NCBI GenBank assembly: GCA_963708245.1
Contig: OY970201.1
Location: 1,426,001 to 1,490,000 of the forward strand
DNA length: 64,000 bases
Direction: 5' to 3'
Source: CAVYXK01 sp963708245
GTDB lineage: Bacteria; Pseudomonadota; Alphaproteobacteria; Acetobacterales; Acetobacteraceae
Position numbers and translations under genes: made by a program
Shown: positions 1 through 9,040 of the stretch, one piece after another
How the letters are laid out: each line of letters begins with the position of its first letter
Position numbering within the stretch: position 1 is the stretch's first letter
Notes under the pieces: generated by a model
What the model was told of the DNA's origin: nothing
Seen by the model: only the letters and a program-made list of their open reading frames with translations
The model's database searches: none

Positions 1-1174
1 AACCGAGGGCACAAGGGCAGGCGATGATTAGCACCGATACGGCCGCCACCAGTCCGTGGGCGAGCGCGGGCGCAGGCCCCCAGACTGCCCAGCCGACGAA
101 GGCAGCGACGGCAATTCCGATGACCGCCGGTACGAAATAACTGGCGACCATATCAGCGAGTCGCTGAACAGGCGCACGCGAGCGCTGCGCCTCGGCGACC
201 ATGCTGACGATGCGGGCGAGCATGGTGTCCGCACCAACCTTCTCGGCGCGCATGATCAACGCGCCAGTCCCGTTCACCGTGCCGCCGATTAGCTTCGAGC
301 CGGGCTCCTTGGCGACCGCCAACGACTCGCCAGTGACGAGGGACTCGTCGACACGGCTCCGCCCTTCCAGCACGATGCCGTCCACCGGCACGCCGTCACC
401 AGGGCGGATACGCAGGCGATCACCTGGGCGCACACGATCGGGCGCGATCTCCTCGTCCGTTCCGTCGGCACGGATGCGCCATGTGGTTCTCGGCGCAAGG
501 TTGAGCAGAGCATGGATCGCGCTGCCGGTCTGTTCGCGCGCCATGAGTTCCAGGAGTTGGCCCAGTAGAACGAGCACCGTGATCACGGCCGCGGCTTCGA
601 AATACGTGGCCACGGCGCCGTCCCGACCGCGGAATCCGGCTGGGAAACTGCCAGGCGCAAGCGCCGCTACCACGCTGTACGTATAGGCGGTGCCAACCCC
701 CAACGCGATCAGGCTGAACATGTTGAGATGGCGGCGTATCACTGATTGAAAGCCGCGCACGAAAAACGGCCAGCCCGACCATAGCACCACCGGCGTCGCC
801 ATCGCGAATTGTAGCCAGATCAACCAGTGTGGTGAGTGCCCGCCCGGGATGAAGTCCGCCATCGCCAGCGCAAACACTGGCACGGTCAGCGCCAAGCCGA
901 TCCAGAACCGACGCGACATGTCGGCCAGCTCCGGGTTCGGACCCGCCTCGAGGCGGGACACCATGAGCTCCAGCGCCATGCCACAGATAGGGCAGTTTCC
1001 CGGCTGATGCTGGCGGACTTCCGGGTGCATCGGACAGGTCCAGACCGCATCGAGTGGGACGGCGGGCGCCCGAGCAGACCCCGATTCCGCCGCTGTATCG
1101 TTATGACATTCGCGACGGAAATGGCGACGATCGCACACGGCGTGATGCACGCCGGGCGGCTGCGTTTCGTTCAT
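1..1174 (-). CDS. copA: Copper-translocating P1B-type ATPase, N-terminal part (cut by window edge)
   Basis: This reading frame is open for 391 codons and runs off the left edge, so the phosphorylation and ATP-binding domains are outside the window. Residues 47-66 hold a CPMH...CPICGM heavy-metal-binding segment in place of a classical CxxC HMA domain. Transmembrane helices follow, then the actuator-domain TGES motif near residue 281 and the intramembrane CPC metal-transport motif at about 386-388. Together these mark a Cu(+)-exporting P1B ATPase. It is divergent from a CsoR-type repressor gene, and an inverted repeat between them suits copper-responsive control of both. The ATG at 1174 is chosen because the ATG at 1184 is in a frame that stops quickly. 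Confidence 0.9.
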   Translation of the reverse strand, partial: MNETQPPGVHHAVCDRRHFRRECHNDTAAESGSARAPAVPLDAVWTCPMHPEVRQHQPGNCPICGMALELMVSRLEAGPNPELADMSRRFWIGLALTVPVFALAMADFIPGGHSPHWLIWLQFAMATPVVLWSGWPFFVRGFQSVIRRHLNMFSLIALGVGTAYTYSVVAALAPGSFPAGFRGRDGAVATYFEAAAVITVLVLLGQLLELMAREQTGSAIHALLNLAPRTTWRIRADGTDEEIAPDRVRPGDRLRIRPGDGVPVDGIVLEGRSRVDESLVTGESLAVAKEPGSKLIGGTVNGTGALIMRAEKVGADTMLARIVSMVAEAQRSRAPVQRLADMVASYFVPAVIGIAVAAFVGWAVWGPAPALAHGLVAAVSVLIIACPCALG

Positions 1175-1209
1175 GACGGGACATTGGCTCCAATCCAGTC
1201 TTGCCCTAT

Positions 1210-1226
1210 ATACCCCTCTCGGGTAT
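1210..1226. promoter_or_regulatory. CsoR-type operator (perfect inverted repeat)
   Basis: ATACCC and GGGTAT form a perfect 6-bp inverted repeat around CTCTC, within the 63-bp divergent copA/csoR intergenic region. TACCC/GGGTA-type palindromes are the usual targets of copper-sensing CsoR repressors, so this is the likely site for control of both genes. Binding is inferred. Confidence 0.6.
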
Positions 1227-1237
1227 GGTATCAACCT

Positions 1238-1513
1238 ATGCACATGGCCACACGGACGAACGTGACAACGCGGCTCAAGCGGATCGAAGGCCAGGTCGGG
1301 GGGTTGCTCCGCATGGTCGAAAACGACCGTTATTGCGTGGACATCCTGACCCAGATCAATGCGGTCCGATCAGCCCTGCATCGAGTAGAGGAACAGATTC
1401 TGCGGGATCACGTCTCGCACTGCGTGGCGAACGCCTTCGCGTCCGGAGATCCAATCGAGCAGCGGCACAAGGTCGAGGAACTGGTCGAGACGATCGAGCG
1501 GATGACGAGGTGA
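1238..1513 (+). CDS. csoR: CsoR/FrmR-family metal-sensing repressor
   Basis: A 91-residue all-helical protein of the DUF156 (CsoR/RcnR/FrmR) family. It is the usual family length when the ATG at 1238 is used; longer upstream reading in this frame would run through the operator. Cys33, His58 and Cys62 match the Cys-His-Cys Cu(I) ligand triad of CsoR. The divergent copper ATPase and the palindrome between the genes support a copper role rather than formaldehyde (FrmR) or nickel/cobalt (RcnR) sensing. In CsoR proteins metal binding releases DNA and derepresses efflux. Confidence 0.85.
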   Translation: MHMATRTNVTTRLKRIEGQVGGLLRMVENDRYCVDILTQINAVRSALHRVEEQILRDHVSHCVANAFASGDPIEQRHKVEELVETIERMTR

Positions 1514-1612
1514 CTGGTAGAACGATTACGGTCCGCAGGTGAGGCCGACGATTACAAGACTCGGCTACCGGCGCTGATTCGGAGGATCGCTTGCGCGGCA
1601 GGTTCACGTACG

Positions 1613-2260
1613 TCATCCGCCGTCCGGCCGCTGAGCGGATGCGATCGCATCGCCAAACGTCTGCAGGATGCGGCCCCACCCAGCCACGTCGAAGTACAGC
1701 GCTGCCTCGATATGCGTGAGGCGTGGCAGCGTCGCGCCCCAGCACTGCCAGTCCAACGAGTCAAAGCCCGCTTCATTCTGCGCAACGAGCAGGACGGGCC
1801 CAGAGCCGATATCGCGGATGGCGGCCAGCAGCGCATATCCCTCTGTTGGGCGACTCCAATCGGCCGAGCTGTACACCAGCGCCTTCTCGCCTGCCGTGAT
1901 GTCTTCGAGGAGCCTGCCGGCCAGCCGCGGCAGCCGTCGGGCTTCCTGACGGCGAACTTCGGCTTCGGCCCGATCTGCCTTGAGGTTGGAGTGGAAGATC
2001 AGGTCTGTTGAACGATCAGTAACGAGCCATTCGCCGGTCGTGTCGACGTGCAGGTCAACGTCCTGGCCGATGCCGGCAAAGCGTGTACGCAAGCCGCGGA
2101 TGACGGCCTCCACTGGCGACGATGCCCAGCGCAAGAGGCCGATCGGTTCGCACCCATAGAAGCGCTGAAGCAGACCAAATTCGCAGTTGCGACCAAGGGA
2201 CTCGCAGCGGGCCGCAATGGCAGCGAAGGCAGAGTGTGACTTGCAATCGGCCACAATCAT
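1613..2260 (-). CDS. Hypothetical protein, SLG-NCEFG family
   Basis: A 215-residue soluble protein with no signal peptide or membrane segment. It opens with a Ser-Leu-Gly...Asn-Cys-Glu-Phe-Gly block (about residues 21-30) followed by an Arg/Trp-rich stretch. This resembles proteins often annotated as DUF1796-like (putative papain-like) and commonly found beside glycosyltransferases. A catalytic Cys is possible but not shown. It is divergent from the GT2 gene that follows, which suggests a surface-polysaccharide context. The function is unknown. Confidence 0.65.
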   Translation of the reverse strand: MIVADCKSHSAFAAIAARCESLGRNCEFGLLQRFYGCEPIGLLRWASSPVEAVIRGLRTRFAGIGQDVDLHVDTTGEWLVTDRSTDLIFHSNLKADRAEAEVRRQEARRLPRLAGRLLEDITAGEKALVYSSADWSRPTEGYALLAAIRDIGSGPVLLVAQNEAGFDSLDWQCWGATLPRLTHIEAALYFDVAGWGRILQTFGDAIASAQRPDGG

Positions 2261-2485
2261 TTTCCGGAAGGACGGGTGGGATTGCCGTCGTGTCGACTAC
2301 AACTGTGCAGTATCCGGCAAATTTCATCCCTGCGCAAGGAAGATGAATTTGTGCATTCACCAAACGCCTGCCGCCGGGGAATGGCTGGAGAGTTGCCCGA
2401 CTGCGCCACAGGCTACCTGATCGGTTCACCAGTCATTCACCGAAGCAGTGCCAAAGAGGTGGGGAAAAGCGCGGGAGGAGCCTTC

Positions 2486-3433
2486 GTGTCCTCGTACCTT
2501 CCAGATGTGTCGTTCCGGCGAGTTGGGATTGTCGTCCCTGCCTTCGACGCGGCCGCCTGGATCGAGACCTGTCTCCGGTCTCTGCTCGCCCAGACGCATC
2601 GGCGATGGGTTGCGGTCGTGATCGATGACGGATCGACCGACGACACCGGAGCGATCGTGGCGCGCCTGACCGATCCGCGCATCGTGCTGGTCCCGCAGGC
2701 GCATGCCGGCGTCTCAGCGGCGCGCAACCGTGGCATCGCTGAGCTGCCCGACTGCGATGCGGTGCTGTTTCTCGATGCCGATGACTGGCTCGCGCCGGAC
2801 GCCCTGCAGCGGCTTCTCGCGCCGTTGGAGACGTTCCCTTCCGCTGTGGCTGCGGCCGGCGCATGTGGCTTCGTGCCGGAGCACGCGCAGCCTGGGGATC
2901 GTGCGCGCAAGGTAAAGCGGCCGCCGGCGGGTGAGCTGCTGGCGCTGCTGCTGGAACGGAACTTGTTCGCCAATGGCGGCCACCTGCTGATCCGGCGCAC
3001 CGCCATCGAGCGGGTCGGATTGTTCCGCTCCGATCTCGACTTCGGAGAAGACTGGGAATATTGGACCCGCCTCGCCGCGCTCGGGCCGATCGCCTCGGCG
3101 CCCGGGCGGCCGGTACTGTTCGTGCGCGAACGAGCCGAAGGGGCCTATTTGCGACGGGCCAGCGACCCCATCGCGTTCGTCCCCTGTATCAAAGCAATTT
3201 TCGAGAATCCGGCACTGGCCGCGCGTCTGGGGCGGCGCGAGGCGCTCCGGATGCATATGCGGGCGATGGCGGAGACGCTCTGGATCACCGGGCGCGAATT
3301 GCTTCGCGAGGGCAGGCCCAAGTCGGGCCTGTCGGCAATGCGCCGCTCCGTGGCGGTGAAGCCGTCGTTCAAGCGTCTGGGGCTGCTGGCCGCCGCGCAT
3401 CTGCGGCCGCTGCTGCGAGATTCGGGAGGCTGA
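2486..3433 (+). CDS. Family 2 glycosyltransferase
   Basis: A 315-residue GT-A fold glycosyltransferase. DDGS (residues 47-50) and DADD (97-100) form the nucleotide-sugar and metal-binding DxD pair. A Glu-Asp dyad near 188-189 is the likely catalytic-base region. No membrane helices are evident, so it probably acts at the cytoplasmic face. The GTG at 2486 is preferred over earlier in-frame ATGs because GGGAGGAG lies five bases upstream and the conserved N-terminal strand begins about 13 residues later. Donor and acceptor cannot be read from the sequence. Confidence 0.85.
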   Translation: MSSYLPDVSFRRVGIVVPAFDAAAWIETCLRSLLAQTHRRWVAVVIDDGSTDDTGAIVARLTDPRIVLVPQAHAGVSAARNRGIAELPDCDAVLFLDADDWLAPDALQRLLAPLETFPSAVAAAGACGFVPEHAQPGDRARKVKRPPAGELLALLLERNLFANGGHLLIRRTAIERVGLFRSDLDFGEDWEYWTRLAALGPIASAPGRPVLFVRERAEGAYLRRASDPIAFVPCIKAIFENPALAARLGRREALRMHMRAMAETLWITGRELLREGRPKSGLSAMRRSVAVKPSFKRLGLLAAAHLRPLLRDSGG

Positions 3434-3470
3434 AAAGCGTGGGCTCGAGGAGACAATGGCGCCCCCTCGG

Positions 3471-4391
3471 ATGGCTGTGTGGCCACCGCTTACGCCCTGA
3501 CCCAGGTCACCAATGAGCAAAATCCTCCAAATATTGCCGGGCGGGCACACTGATCCGATCACCGGCAAGGACTGCAAGTGGAATGTGTTCCGCGTCTGCA
3601 ACACGACCAGCATGGACGCCAATGCGGTCTCCGGCGTACTTCTCCAGAAATTCGGCAAGAAATGGTACTTCATCACGCCAGACTAGGCCTATGGTCGAAC
3701 CCTACAGGCAGCGTTCGTCAAGAACCTGGAGGCAGCGGGTGGGCGAGTACCAGGCCGATTTGTTGCCGTTGACGACAACCGACTTCTCGGCAAGCCTGAT
3801 CAAAGCGCACGCCTACAAGCCCGACGTGCTCCTCAACAACATGGTCGCGCTCGCGCAGATCGACTGCATGAAACAGTTCGTGCAATTCGGCATGACCAAG
3901 GACATGGCGCTCGGCGGCGCGCTGTACCAGATGGAGTCAATGCTGTCTGTGCCGCCCTCGGCGCTGACCGGTTGGTGGGCATACGAGTGGTGGTGGAAGC
4001 AGCCCGGCTCGCCGCCGTCCGCTGCCCGGTTCAACGAGGCGATCACGAAGGCGTACAACAAGCCAGCCGCCTCAGCACACAACTGGTTCGGCTGGGTCGC
4101 CGTCCACGCAGTCAGACTCGCCGCCGAGAAGGCCGAGAGCCTCGACGCCATCAAGATGGCCAAGGCGTTGGAGGATGAACCGCTGCCTGACGATGTGAGT
4201 GCCAGAACGGCCCCGTCTCCTTCCGCGCGGGCGATCATCAGCTCATGTCGAACATCTTCGTCGGCACTCCGCACCCGCCAGAGGGTGGCAATCCAGCCGA
4301 CCTCGTCACTGTCCGGGACATCGTGCCCGGTGACAAGGCGAATATGTCGGTGGCGCAGACCGGCTGCCACATGACAAGGCCTGAGGCATAA
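3471..4391 (+). pseudogene. Branched-chain amino acid-type ABC substrate-binding protein, frameshifted
   Basis: Homology to periplasmic LivK-like receptors is spread over all three frames. An early segment ends in a TAG after a Lys-Trp-Tyr-Phe stretch near 3686. The best-preserved block (3805-4200) includes the ligand-binding lobe with Trp-Trp-Ala-Tyr-Glu-Trp-Trp. The C-terminal end continues in another frame to TAA at 4391. The N-terminal signal peptide and first lobe are missing, and no transporter permeases or ATPases are nearby. At least three lesions make this a true remnant rather than one sequencing slip. Confidence 0.75.
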
Positions 4392-4481
4392 CTGCAGGCT
4401 TTAGGCGCCCAGTTGCCGCGATTGCAGGTCCGACCCCTGACTGCCTGGCACACCGATTGAACCGCCCATGCCGCCTCCAAC

Positions 4482-5011
4482 TCAGGCATACGGCTGGTCG
4501 CCAAAATAGCTCGAGCCCGGCTTCAGATGCGTGCGGGCGATGTCTTCGTCCAGCGCCAGTCCATGTCCCGGGCGGTCGTCGAGATGGATATTGCCGTCGA
4601 CGATCACGGGTCCTCCTTGCACCTGGCTTCCCCACCACGGCACGTCGTGAGCGTGGAATTCCATGACCAGGAAATTGTTCATGGCAGTGCAGACATGGGT
4701 GCCGGCGACAGTGCCGACAGGGCTTGCGACATTGTGCGGCGCGATCGGGATGTAATAGAGGTCGGCATGGTCGGCGACTTTCTTCGCCTCCGCCAGATCG
4801 CATCACCTCCACCTGCCTCGCGATATTGACCGGATCCTGTCCGATCAGCAGCGGTTTTGCCTGGTGGACGAGCTCGGAAACACCGGCACCCCAATATGCT
4901 TCGCCAAGCCCGGTGACGCCGGCATCCGTCTCCACCTTCACCAGCACCCATGGGAAATTTCCCTGGATGACTGCGGTCCGAATATTCGTGATCTTCGCGG
5001 CTGCGCCCTCA
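4482..5011 (-). pseudogene. Mandelate racemase/muconate lactonizing enzyme family, internally deleted
   Basis: The N-terminal capping-domain segment (about 4800-5011) and the C-terminal barrel end (4482-4790, stop at 4482) of an enolase-superfamily sugar-acid dehydratase are joined out of frame. About 380 residues are normal; here about 170 remain. The central Lys and Asp/Glu/Glu metal-ligand region is gone, so it cannot be active. It abuts the stop codon of the RraA-like gene on the same strand, which suggests a former sugar-acid catabolic operon. Confidence 0.75.
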
Positions 5012-5752
5012 CCGGTTCCTGGATTGAGTCCGCAGCCATTCCTCGTATTCGGGCCGTGCTTCGTCGGACAAGGGATAATAGCGCCGCAAATCGCCGCCTT
5101 CCGACAGCCTGATGCGAGAGAATTCCTCCCACTCGTGATGCTTGCTCGCCTGCTCGATGACCTCGGGCGCCAGCTTGACTGGCACGACGACGGCGCCGTC
5201 GTCGTCCGCTACTATGATATCGCCGGGCATGACCAGAACACCGCCGCAGGCGATCGGGACATTCACCCCGAACGGCATGATACCGGTCTGGGTATGGAAG
5301 TTGGGGGTCAGCCCGCAGATCCAAAGCCCGAGACCGAGACCCTTCACGTTCTGATAATCGCGCAGGCATCCATCGACGACCACGCCGATCCCGCCCTTGC
5401 CTTTGAAATAAGTCAGCATCATCTCCCCGAAGACACCACTCCGCATATCTCCACGCGCGTCCACCACAACGATGTCGCCGGGTCGCGTGTGATAGAGGAC
5501 ATGCCGGTGTAGCTGCTTTTCGGGCTGCTCATACTCATCCGCACCATATAGATCTTCGCGCATCGGCATGAACTGAAGCGTCAACGCTGGTCCGGCGACT
5601 GTCCTGCCCGGTGTGCGCGATGTGGGGCCGCAGATATGCGAATTGCGGATGCCCATCTTGTAAAGCGTGCTGGTCGTGGTTGCGGTGCCGATAAGCCGAA
5701 GCGCCTCGGCCCATTCGCTCGGGGGGCGGGTGATGTCGCTCGTTTGTATCAT
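5009..5752 (-). CDS. RraA-like aldolase (4-hydroxy-4-methyl-2-oxoglutarate aldolase family)
   Basis: A 247-residue intact member of the RraA/HMG-aldolase family. An Asp-Gly-x-x-Arg-Asp metal/substrate motif lies at about 127-132, and Gly-Glu at about 109-110 follows the conserved pattern of class II pyruvate aldolases. A late Ala-Asp-x-Asp-Gly-Ala-Val-Val-Val-Pro block is also typical. Such enzymes split 2-oxo acids to pyruvate in aromatic or sugar-acid catabolism. It precedes the broken enolase-superfamily gene and the substrate-binding remnant, so its pathway partners are decayed. The exact substrate is unknown. Confidence 0.8.
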   Translation of the reverse strand: MIQTSDITRPPSEWAEALRLIGTATTTSTLYKMGIRNSHICGPTSRTPGRTVAGPALTLQFMPMREDLYGADEYEQPEKQLHRHVLYHTRPGDIVVVDARGDMRSGVFGEMMLTYFKGKGGIGVVVDGCLRDYQNVKGLGLGLWICGLTPNFHTQTGIMPFGVNVPIACGGVLVMPGDIIVADDDGAVVVPVKLAPEVIEQASKHHEWEEFSRIRLSEGGDLRRYYPLSDEARPEYEEWLRTQSRNR

Positions 5753-6024
5753 TGCATGGGCTCCATCGGATCACGCACTGGTCGTAAGACAGGTGCGCCA
5801 TTTCCGCTCTTGCTTAAATCTTCCCGCCACTACGTCAAGCGGGAACCCCGACGTTCGATTGGTCGCCGGCCTCGCGTGGTCGATCGCATGGCTCCGGGAG
5901 CTTGGCTTAACCATGTAACGCCATCGTTACCTGCAATACTCGGCTTCCACGAGGATGACACTTTCCTCGTCACTTCTGCGCAAGCAAGACCCAGACGACG
6001 GCAGGGAATTCGGAGCGGCCCAGG

Positions 6025-6834
6025 CTACAATTGTGCCCGGTTAAGCTCCGCGAAAGCCAGTTCCGCGACCGTGAAACCAGGGTCTGGCGGCAGCCCTTCG
6101 TCGAGCAGCCACGCCGACGAAAGCCCTGCCCAGGCCAGTATGCATAGCAGCAGACGCGTGCGGTCCAACCGTGCCGCCTGAGCGACAACCTCGACTTGCC
6201 GTGCGAGGCGCCCCGGCGCGGTCGCCGTTTGAGGGTCCGGATTGCAGAACAGGTTGGCGTAGTCGAAGGCCCGTTCTCCGGTCAGGCCCTTAGGGTCAAT
6301 CGCCAGCCAGCCGCGCTCTCCGAACCACAGGACGTTGCCGTGGTGGATGTCTCCGTGCAGTACCCCGATGTCGCGGGGTCTCGCGAGCAGATCACGTGCT
6401 GTAGCGGCGGCAACGGATAGAATACCGCCGTGAGTTGCAGCAGCGGGCTCCAATGCCTCGAACCACCGATCAAGAGGAACGAGGTCCGGAAGCAATTTGT
6501 CTCTCGGTTCATGAAGCGTCGCGACCACTGCGCAGATGATGCGTGTCGCCTCATCGTCGCGCCCCACTCGCGCAAGCTCGGCCAACCCGATCGTGCTCTC
6601 TGCCCGCTCAAGAAGGATCGCATCCCGCGACTGGGCGAGAACCTGTGCCGCACCGTCGCCATCCCACCATGTCATCAAGCGGTTGCCAACCTTCTCCTCG
6701 GCATCCACCGCGATTTTGAGCATGGCCGGCACACCCTGGCGGCGCACCGGCAAAAGACGGCTGTTTCGCGTTGCGATCGGATCGCCGTCAGGCGTCAGTG
6801 CCCAACGAGCGAGATACTCACCGAACATCCTCAC
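6025..6834 (-). CDS. APH(6)/hydroxyurea phosphotransferase-family kinase
   Basis: A 269-residue protein with the kinase-like fold of the APH(6) streptomycin/hydroxyurea phosphotransferase family. The catalytic loop HGDIHHGN is at residues 160-167, with Asp162 as base and Asn167 as metal ligand. The second metal motif, Ile-Asp-Pro-Lys-Gly, sits at about 179-183. Family members phosphorylate the 6-position of streptomycin, but chromosomal homologs often act on unknown small molecules, so resistance should not be assumed. It lies just downstream of the amidohydrolase gene on the same strand and may share its transcript. Confidence 0.8.
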   Translation of the reverse strand: MRMFGEYLARWALTPDGDPIATRNSRLLPVRRQGVPAMLKIAVDAEEKVGNRLMTWWDGDGAAQVLAQSRDAILLERAESTIGLAELARVGRDDEATRIICAVVATLHEPRDKLLPDLVPLDRWFEALEPAAATHGGILSVAAATARDLLARPRDIGVLHGDIHHGNVLWFGERGWLAIDPKGLTGERAFDYANLFCNPDPQTATAPGRLARQVEVVAQAARLDRTRLLLCILAWAGLSSAWLLDEGLPPDPGFTVAELAFAELNRAQL

Positions 6835-6855
6835 GTCACGGAGCAGCCCCGCCCG

Positions 6856-7998
6856 TCACTGCCCCAATGCCCGGCGCGCCACGGCGGCGAGATAGGTCGC
6901 CGCGGCGGGAAGCACCCCGTCGTTGTAGTCATAGCCGGAACTATGTAGCTCGGCGCTGGCTCCGTTGCCGATCCATACGAAGGCGCCGGGTTTCTCGACC
7001 AGGTACCAGGAGAAATCCTCGCCGGTCATCGCGGGCGGCAGGTCGCGCCGCACCGCCAACCCGGCACCCGCCGCCGCGGCAGCAGCCAGATCGGCCTCCG
7101 CCTTGTGGTTCGCGGTGACGACGTTGCTATGGCGGATCGTGACATCGATCTCTACGTCGAAGGCCTGCGCTACACCGGCCGCAATACGGCGCATGCCCAT
7201 ATCCATCGCTGAGCGGACTTCCGGGCGCAAACTGCGCATTGTCCCGCGCATCACCGCTTCATCGGGAATTTGGTTCGCGGCCCGCCCTGTCTCCATCGTG
7301 CAGATCGAGATCACCGCGGCGTCGAGCGCACTGGTTTCGCGCGAGATCAGAGACTGCAGCGCGATCAACAGATGCGCCGCCGCCACCATCGGGTCGCGCG
7401 CGTGTTGGGGGATGGCAGCATGGCCGGAACGGCCCTTCACCCGGAACTCGAGCCTGCCGCCAGCCGCCATAACCGGCCCGTCGTGCACGGCGACGGTCCC
7501 AACCGGAAGTCCCGGCCAGTTGTGATAGCCGAAGATCCGTTCCATCGGAAACCGGTTGAACAGTCCGTCGGCGATCATGTTCTTCGCCCCACCACCGCCT
7601 TCCTCGGCAGGCTGGAACACAAGGTGGACGGTGCCCGTCCAGGACGGGTCGCCCGCCAACAGCGCGGCGGCGCCAAGCAGTGAGGTGGTGTGGCCGTCGT
7701 GACCGCAGGCATGCATCACGCCGAGATTGCGCGAGGCATAGGGCAGCCCCGTCGTTTCGGTGATCGGCAACGCGTCCATGTCGGCTCGCAACCCGACGCT
7801 GCGGTTCGATCGGCCGCGGCTGATCGTGGCCACTACGCCGTGCCCGCCTACGCCGGTAACAAAAGGCACGCCGAGCTCGGTCAACCGGTCGCACACGAAG
7901 GACGCGGTTTCCGATTCCTGATTGGAGAGCTCCGGATGCGCATGCAGATGTCGGCGCCACTCCTTCAGTTTGCCGACAAGAGGATCGTCCATTGCCAT
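6856..7998 (-). CDS. M20 family amidohydrolase (hippurate hydrolase/aminoacylase type)
   Basis: About 380 residues of the dizinc M20D peptidase family. It has HPE near residue 21, the DMDALPI metal segment near 73 and HACGHDGHT near 96-104, which together supply zinc ligands and substrate contacts. A dimerisation domain occupies the middle. Substrates in this family are N-acyl amino acids or similar amides. The ATG at 7998 is preferred to an upstream TTG because TGAGGAAA directly precedes it. It lies 21 bases after the CurA-like reductase, in the same minus-strand operon. Confidence 0.85.
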   Translation of the reverse strand: MAMDDPLVGKLKEWRRHLHAHPELSNQESETASFVCDRLTELGVPFVTGVGGHGVVATISRGRSNRSVGLRADMDALPITETTGLPYASRNLGVMHACGHDGHTTSLLGAAALLAGDPSWTGTVHLVFQPAEEGGGGAKNMIADGLFNRFPMERIFGYHNWPGLPVGTVAVHDGPVMAAGGRLEFRVKGRSGHAAIPQHARDPMVAAAHLLIALQSLISRETSALDAAVISICTMETGRAANQIPDEAVMRGTMRSLRPEVRSAMDMGMRRIAAGVAQAFDVEIDVTIRHSNVVTANHKAEADLAAAAAAGAGLAVRRDLPPAMTGEDFSWYLVEKPGAFVWIGNGASAELHSSGYDYNDGVLPAAATYLAAVARRALGQ

Positions 7999-8019
7999 TT
8001 TCCTCAAACCGAACGCAAT

Positions 8020-9039
8020 CTATACTGGGTCCGGTCCGACCCGTACTAGCAACTTTCCGAAATTTCGGCCACCTAGAATACCGCTCAGCGCGGCTGGGGC
8101 GTTCTCCAGCCCGTCAATCTCATCCTCGCGGTACCGGAGCGTCCCGTCCGCCACCCAGGGAGCTGCCAGCGCACGCCATTCGGCGAAGCGCTCCGGCTTG
8201 TCGGAGACGATCATGCCCTGGATCAGTGCCCGCTTGCCGACTATGAAGCCCAGGTTGGGCCCGGGCGGAAGCGTGGCCTCGTTGTACTGCGACACCATCC
8301 CGCACATGACCACGCGGGCATAGGGATTCAGCAGCTCGAAGGCGGCCTGCTGCACGCGGCCGCCGACATTCTCCCAATAAACGTCGATACCTTGCGGGCA
8401 CGCCGCGGCCAACTCCGCCTGCAGGTCGAGCGCACGGTGATCGACGCAGTCGTCGAACCCCAGCTCGTCCTGCACGAACAGGCATTTCTCCGCCCCGCCG
8501 GCGATGCCTACGACGCGCGCACCGGCCCGCTTGGCCAACTGGCCGGCGACCGATCCGACCGCTCCGGAGGCTGCGGAGATGACCACGGTTTCGCCCTTCT
8601 TTGGCCGGCCGATATCGGTGATCCCGGAATACGCGGTGGTGCCGGGCATGCCGAGCACGCCGAGATAGGCCGAAATGGGCGGCCCATGGCGGTCGATGCG
8701 GGTCAGCCGGACAGCCGGCGTCAGCGAATGGGTCTGCCACCCGCGCGCGCCGACCACGACATCGCCGGGCGAGAAGGCGGGATCGGCGGAGGCGATCACC
8801 TCGCCCACGGTTTCGCCAGTCATTACCTCGCCGATCTGCACCGGGGGTGCGTAGGATTTGCGGTCGGATACCCGCCCGCGCATGTAGGGATCGATCGACA
8901 GCCAAATGGTACGGGTGAGCACCTCGCCAGGGCCGGGCGCAGGTATGGCGTCTTCCCGGATGTCGAAATCCTCGGGCCGCGGGCTGCCGACCGGCCGGCG
9001 CTTCAGCACAACCGAGCGACGTATCGCGGACTCGCTCAT
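8020..9039 (-). CDS. NADP-dependent zinc-free MDR oxidoreductase (CurA/PTGR-like)
   Basis: A 339-residue medium-chain reductase of the leukotriene B4 dehydrogenase/curcumin reductase group. It lacks the Cys zinc ligands of alcohol dehydrogenases and has the AASGAVG nucleotide-binding loop mid-protein. Such enzymes reduce the C=C bond of enones with NADPH. The start ATG at 9039 is one base beyond the stop of the upstream alcohol dehydrogenase, indicating translational coupling. The pair could oxidise an alcohol and reduce an unsaturated carbonyl, but the substrate is unknown. Confidence 0.85.
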   Translation of the reverse strand: MSESAIRRSVVLKRRPVGSPRPEDFDIREDAIPAPGPGEVLTRTIWLSIDPYMRGRVSDRKSYAPPVQIGEVMTGETVGEVIASADPAFSPGDVVVGARGWQTHSLTPAVRLTRIDRHGPPISAYLGVLGMPGTTAYSGITDIGRPKKGETVVISAASGAVGSVAGQLAKRAGARVVGIAGGAEKCLFVQDELGFDDCVDHRALDLQAELAAACPQGIDVYWENVGGRVQQAAFELLNPYARVVMCGMVSQYNEATLPPGPNLGFIVGKRALIQGMIVSDKPERFAEWRALAAPWVADGTLRYREDEIDGLENAPAALSGILGGRNFGKLLVRVGPDPV

Positions 9040-9040
9040 C

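Noticed and set aside
6025..6834. Streptomycin resistance gene
   Set aside because: The APH(6) fold and motifs are clear, but chromosomal members often act on other molecules, so I name only the family.
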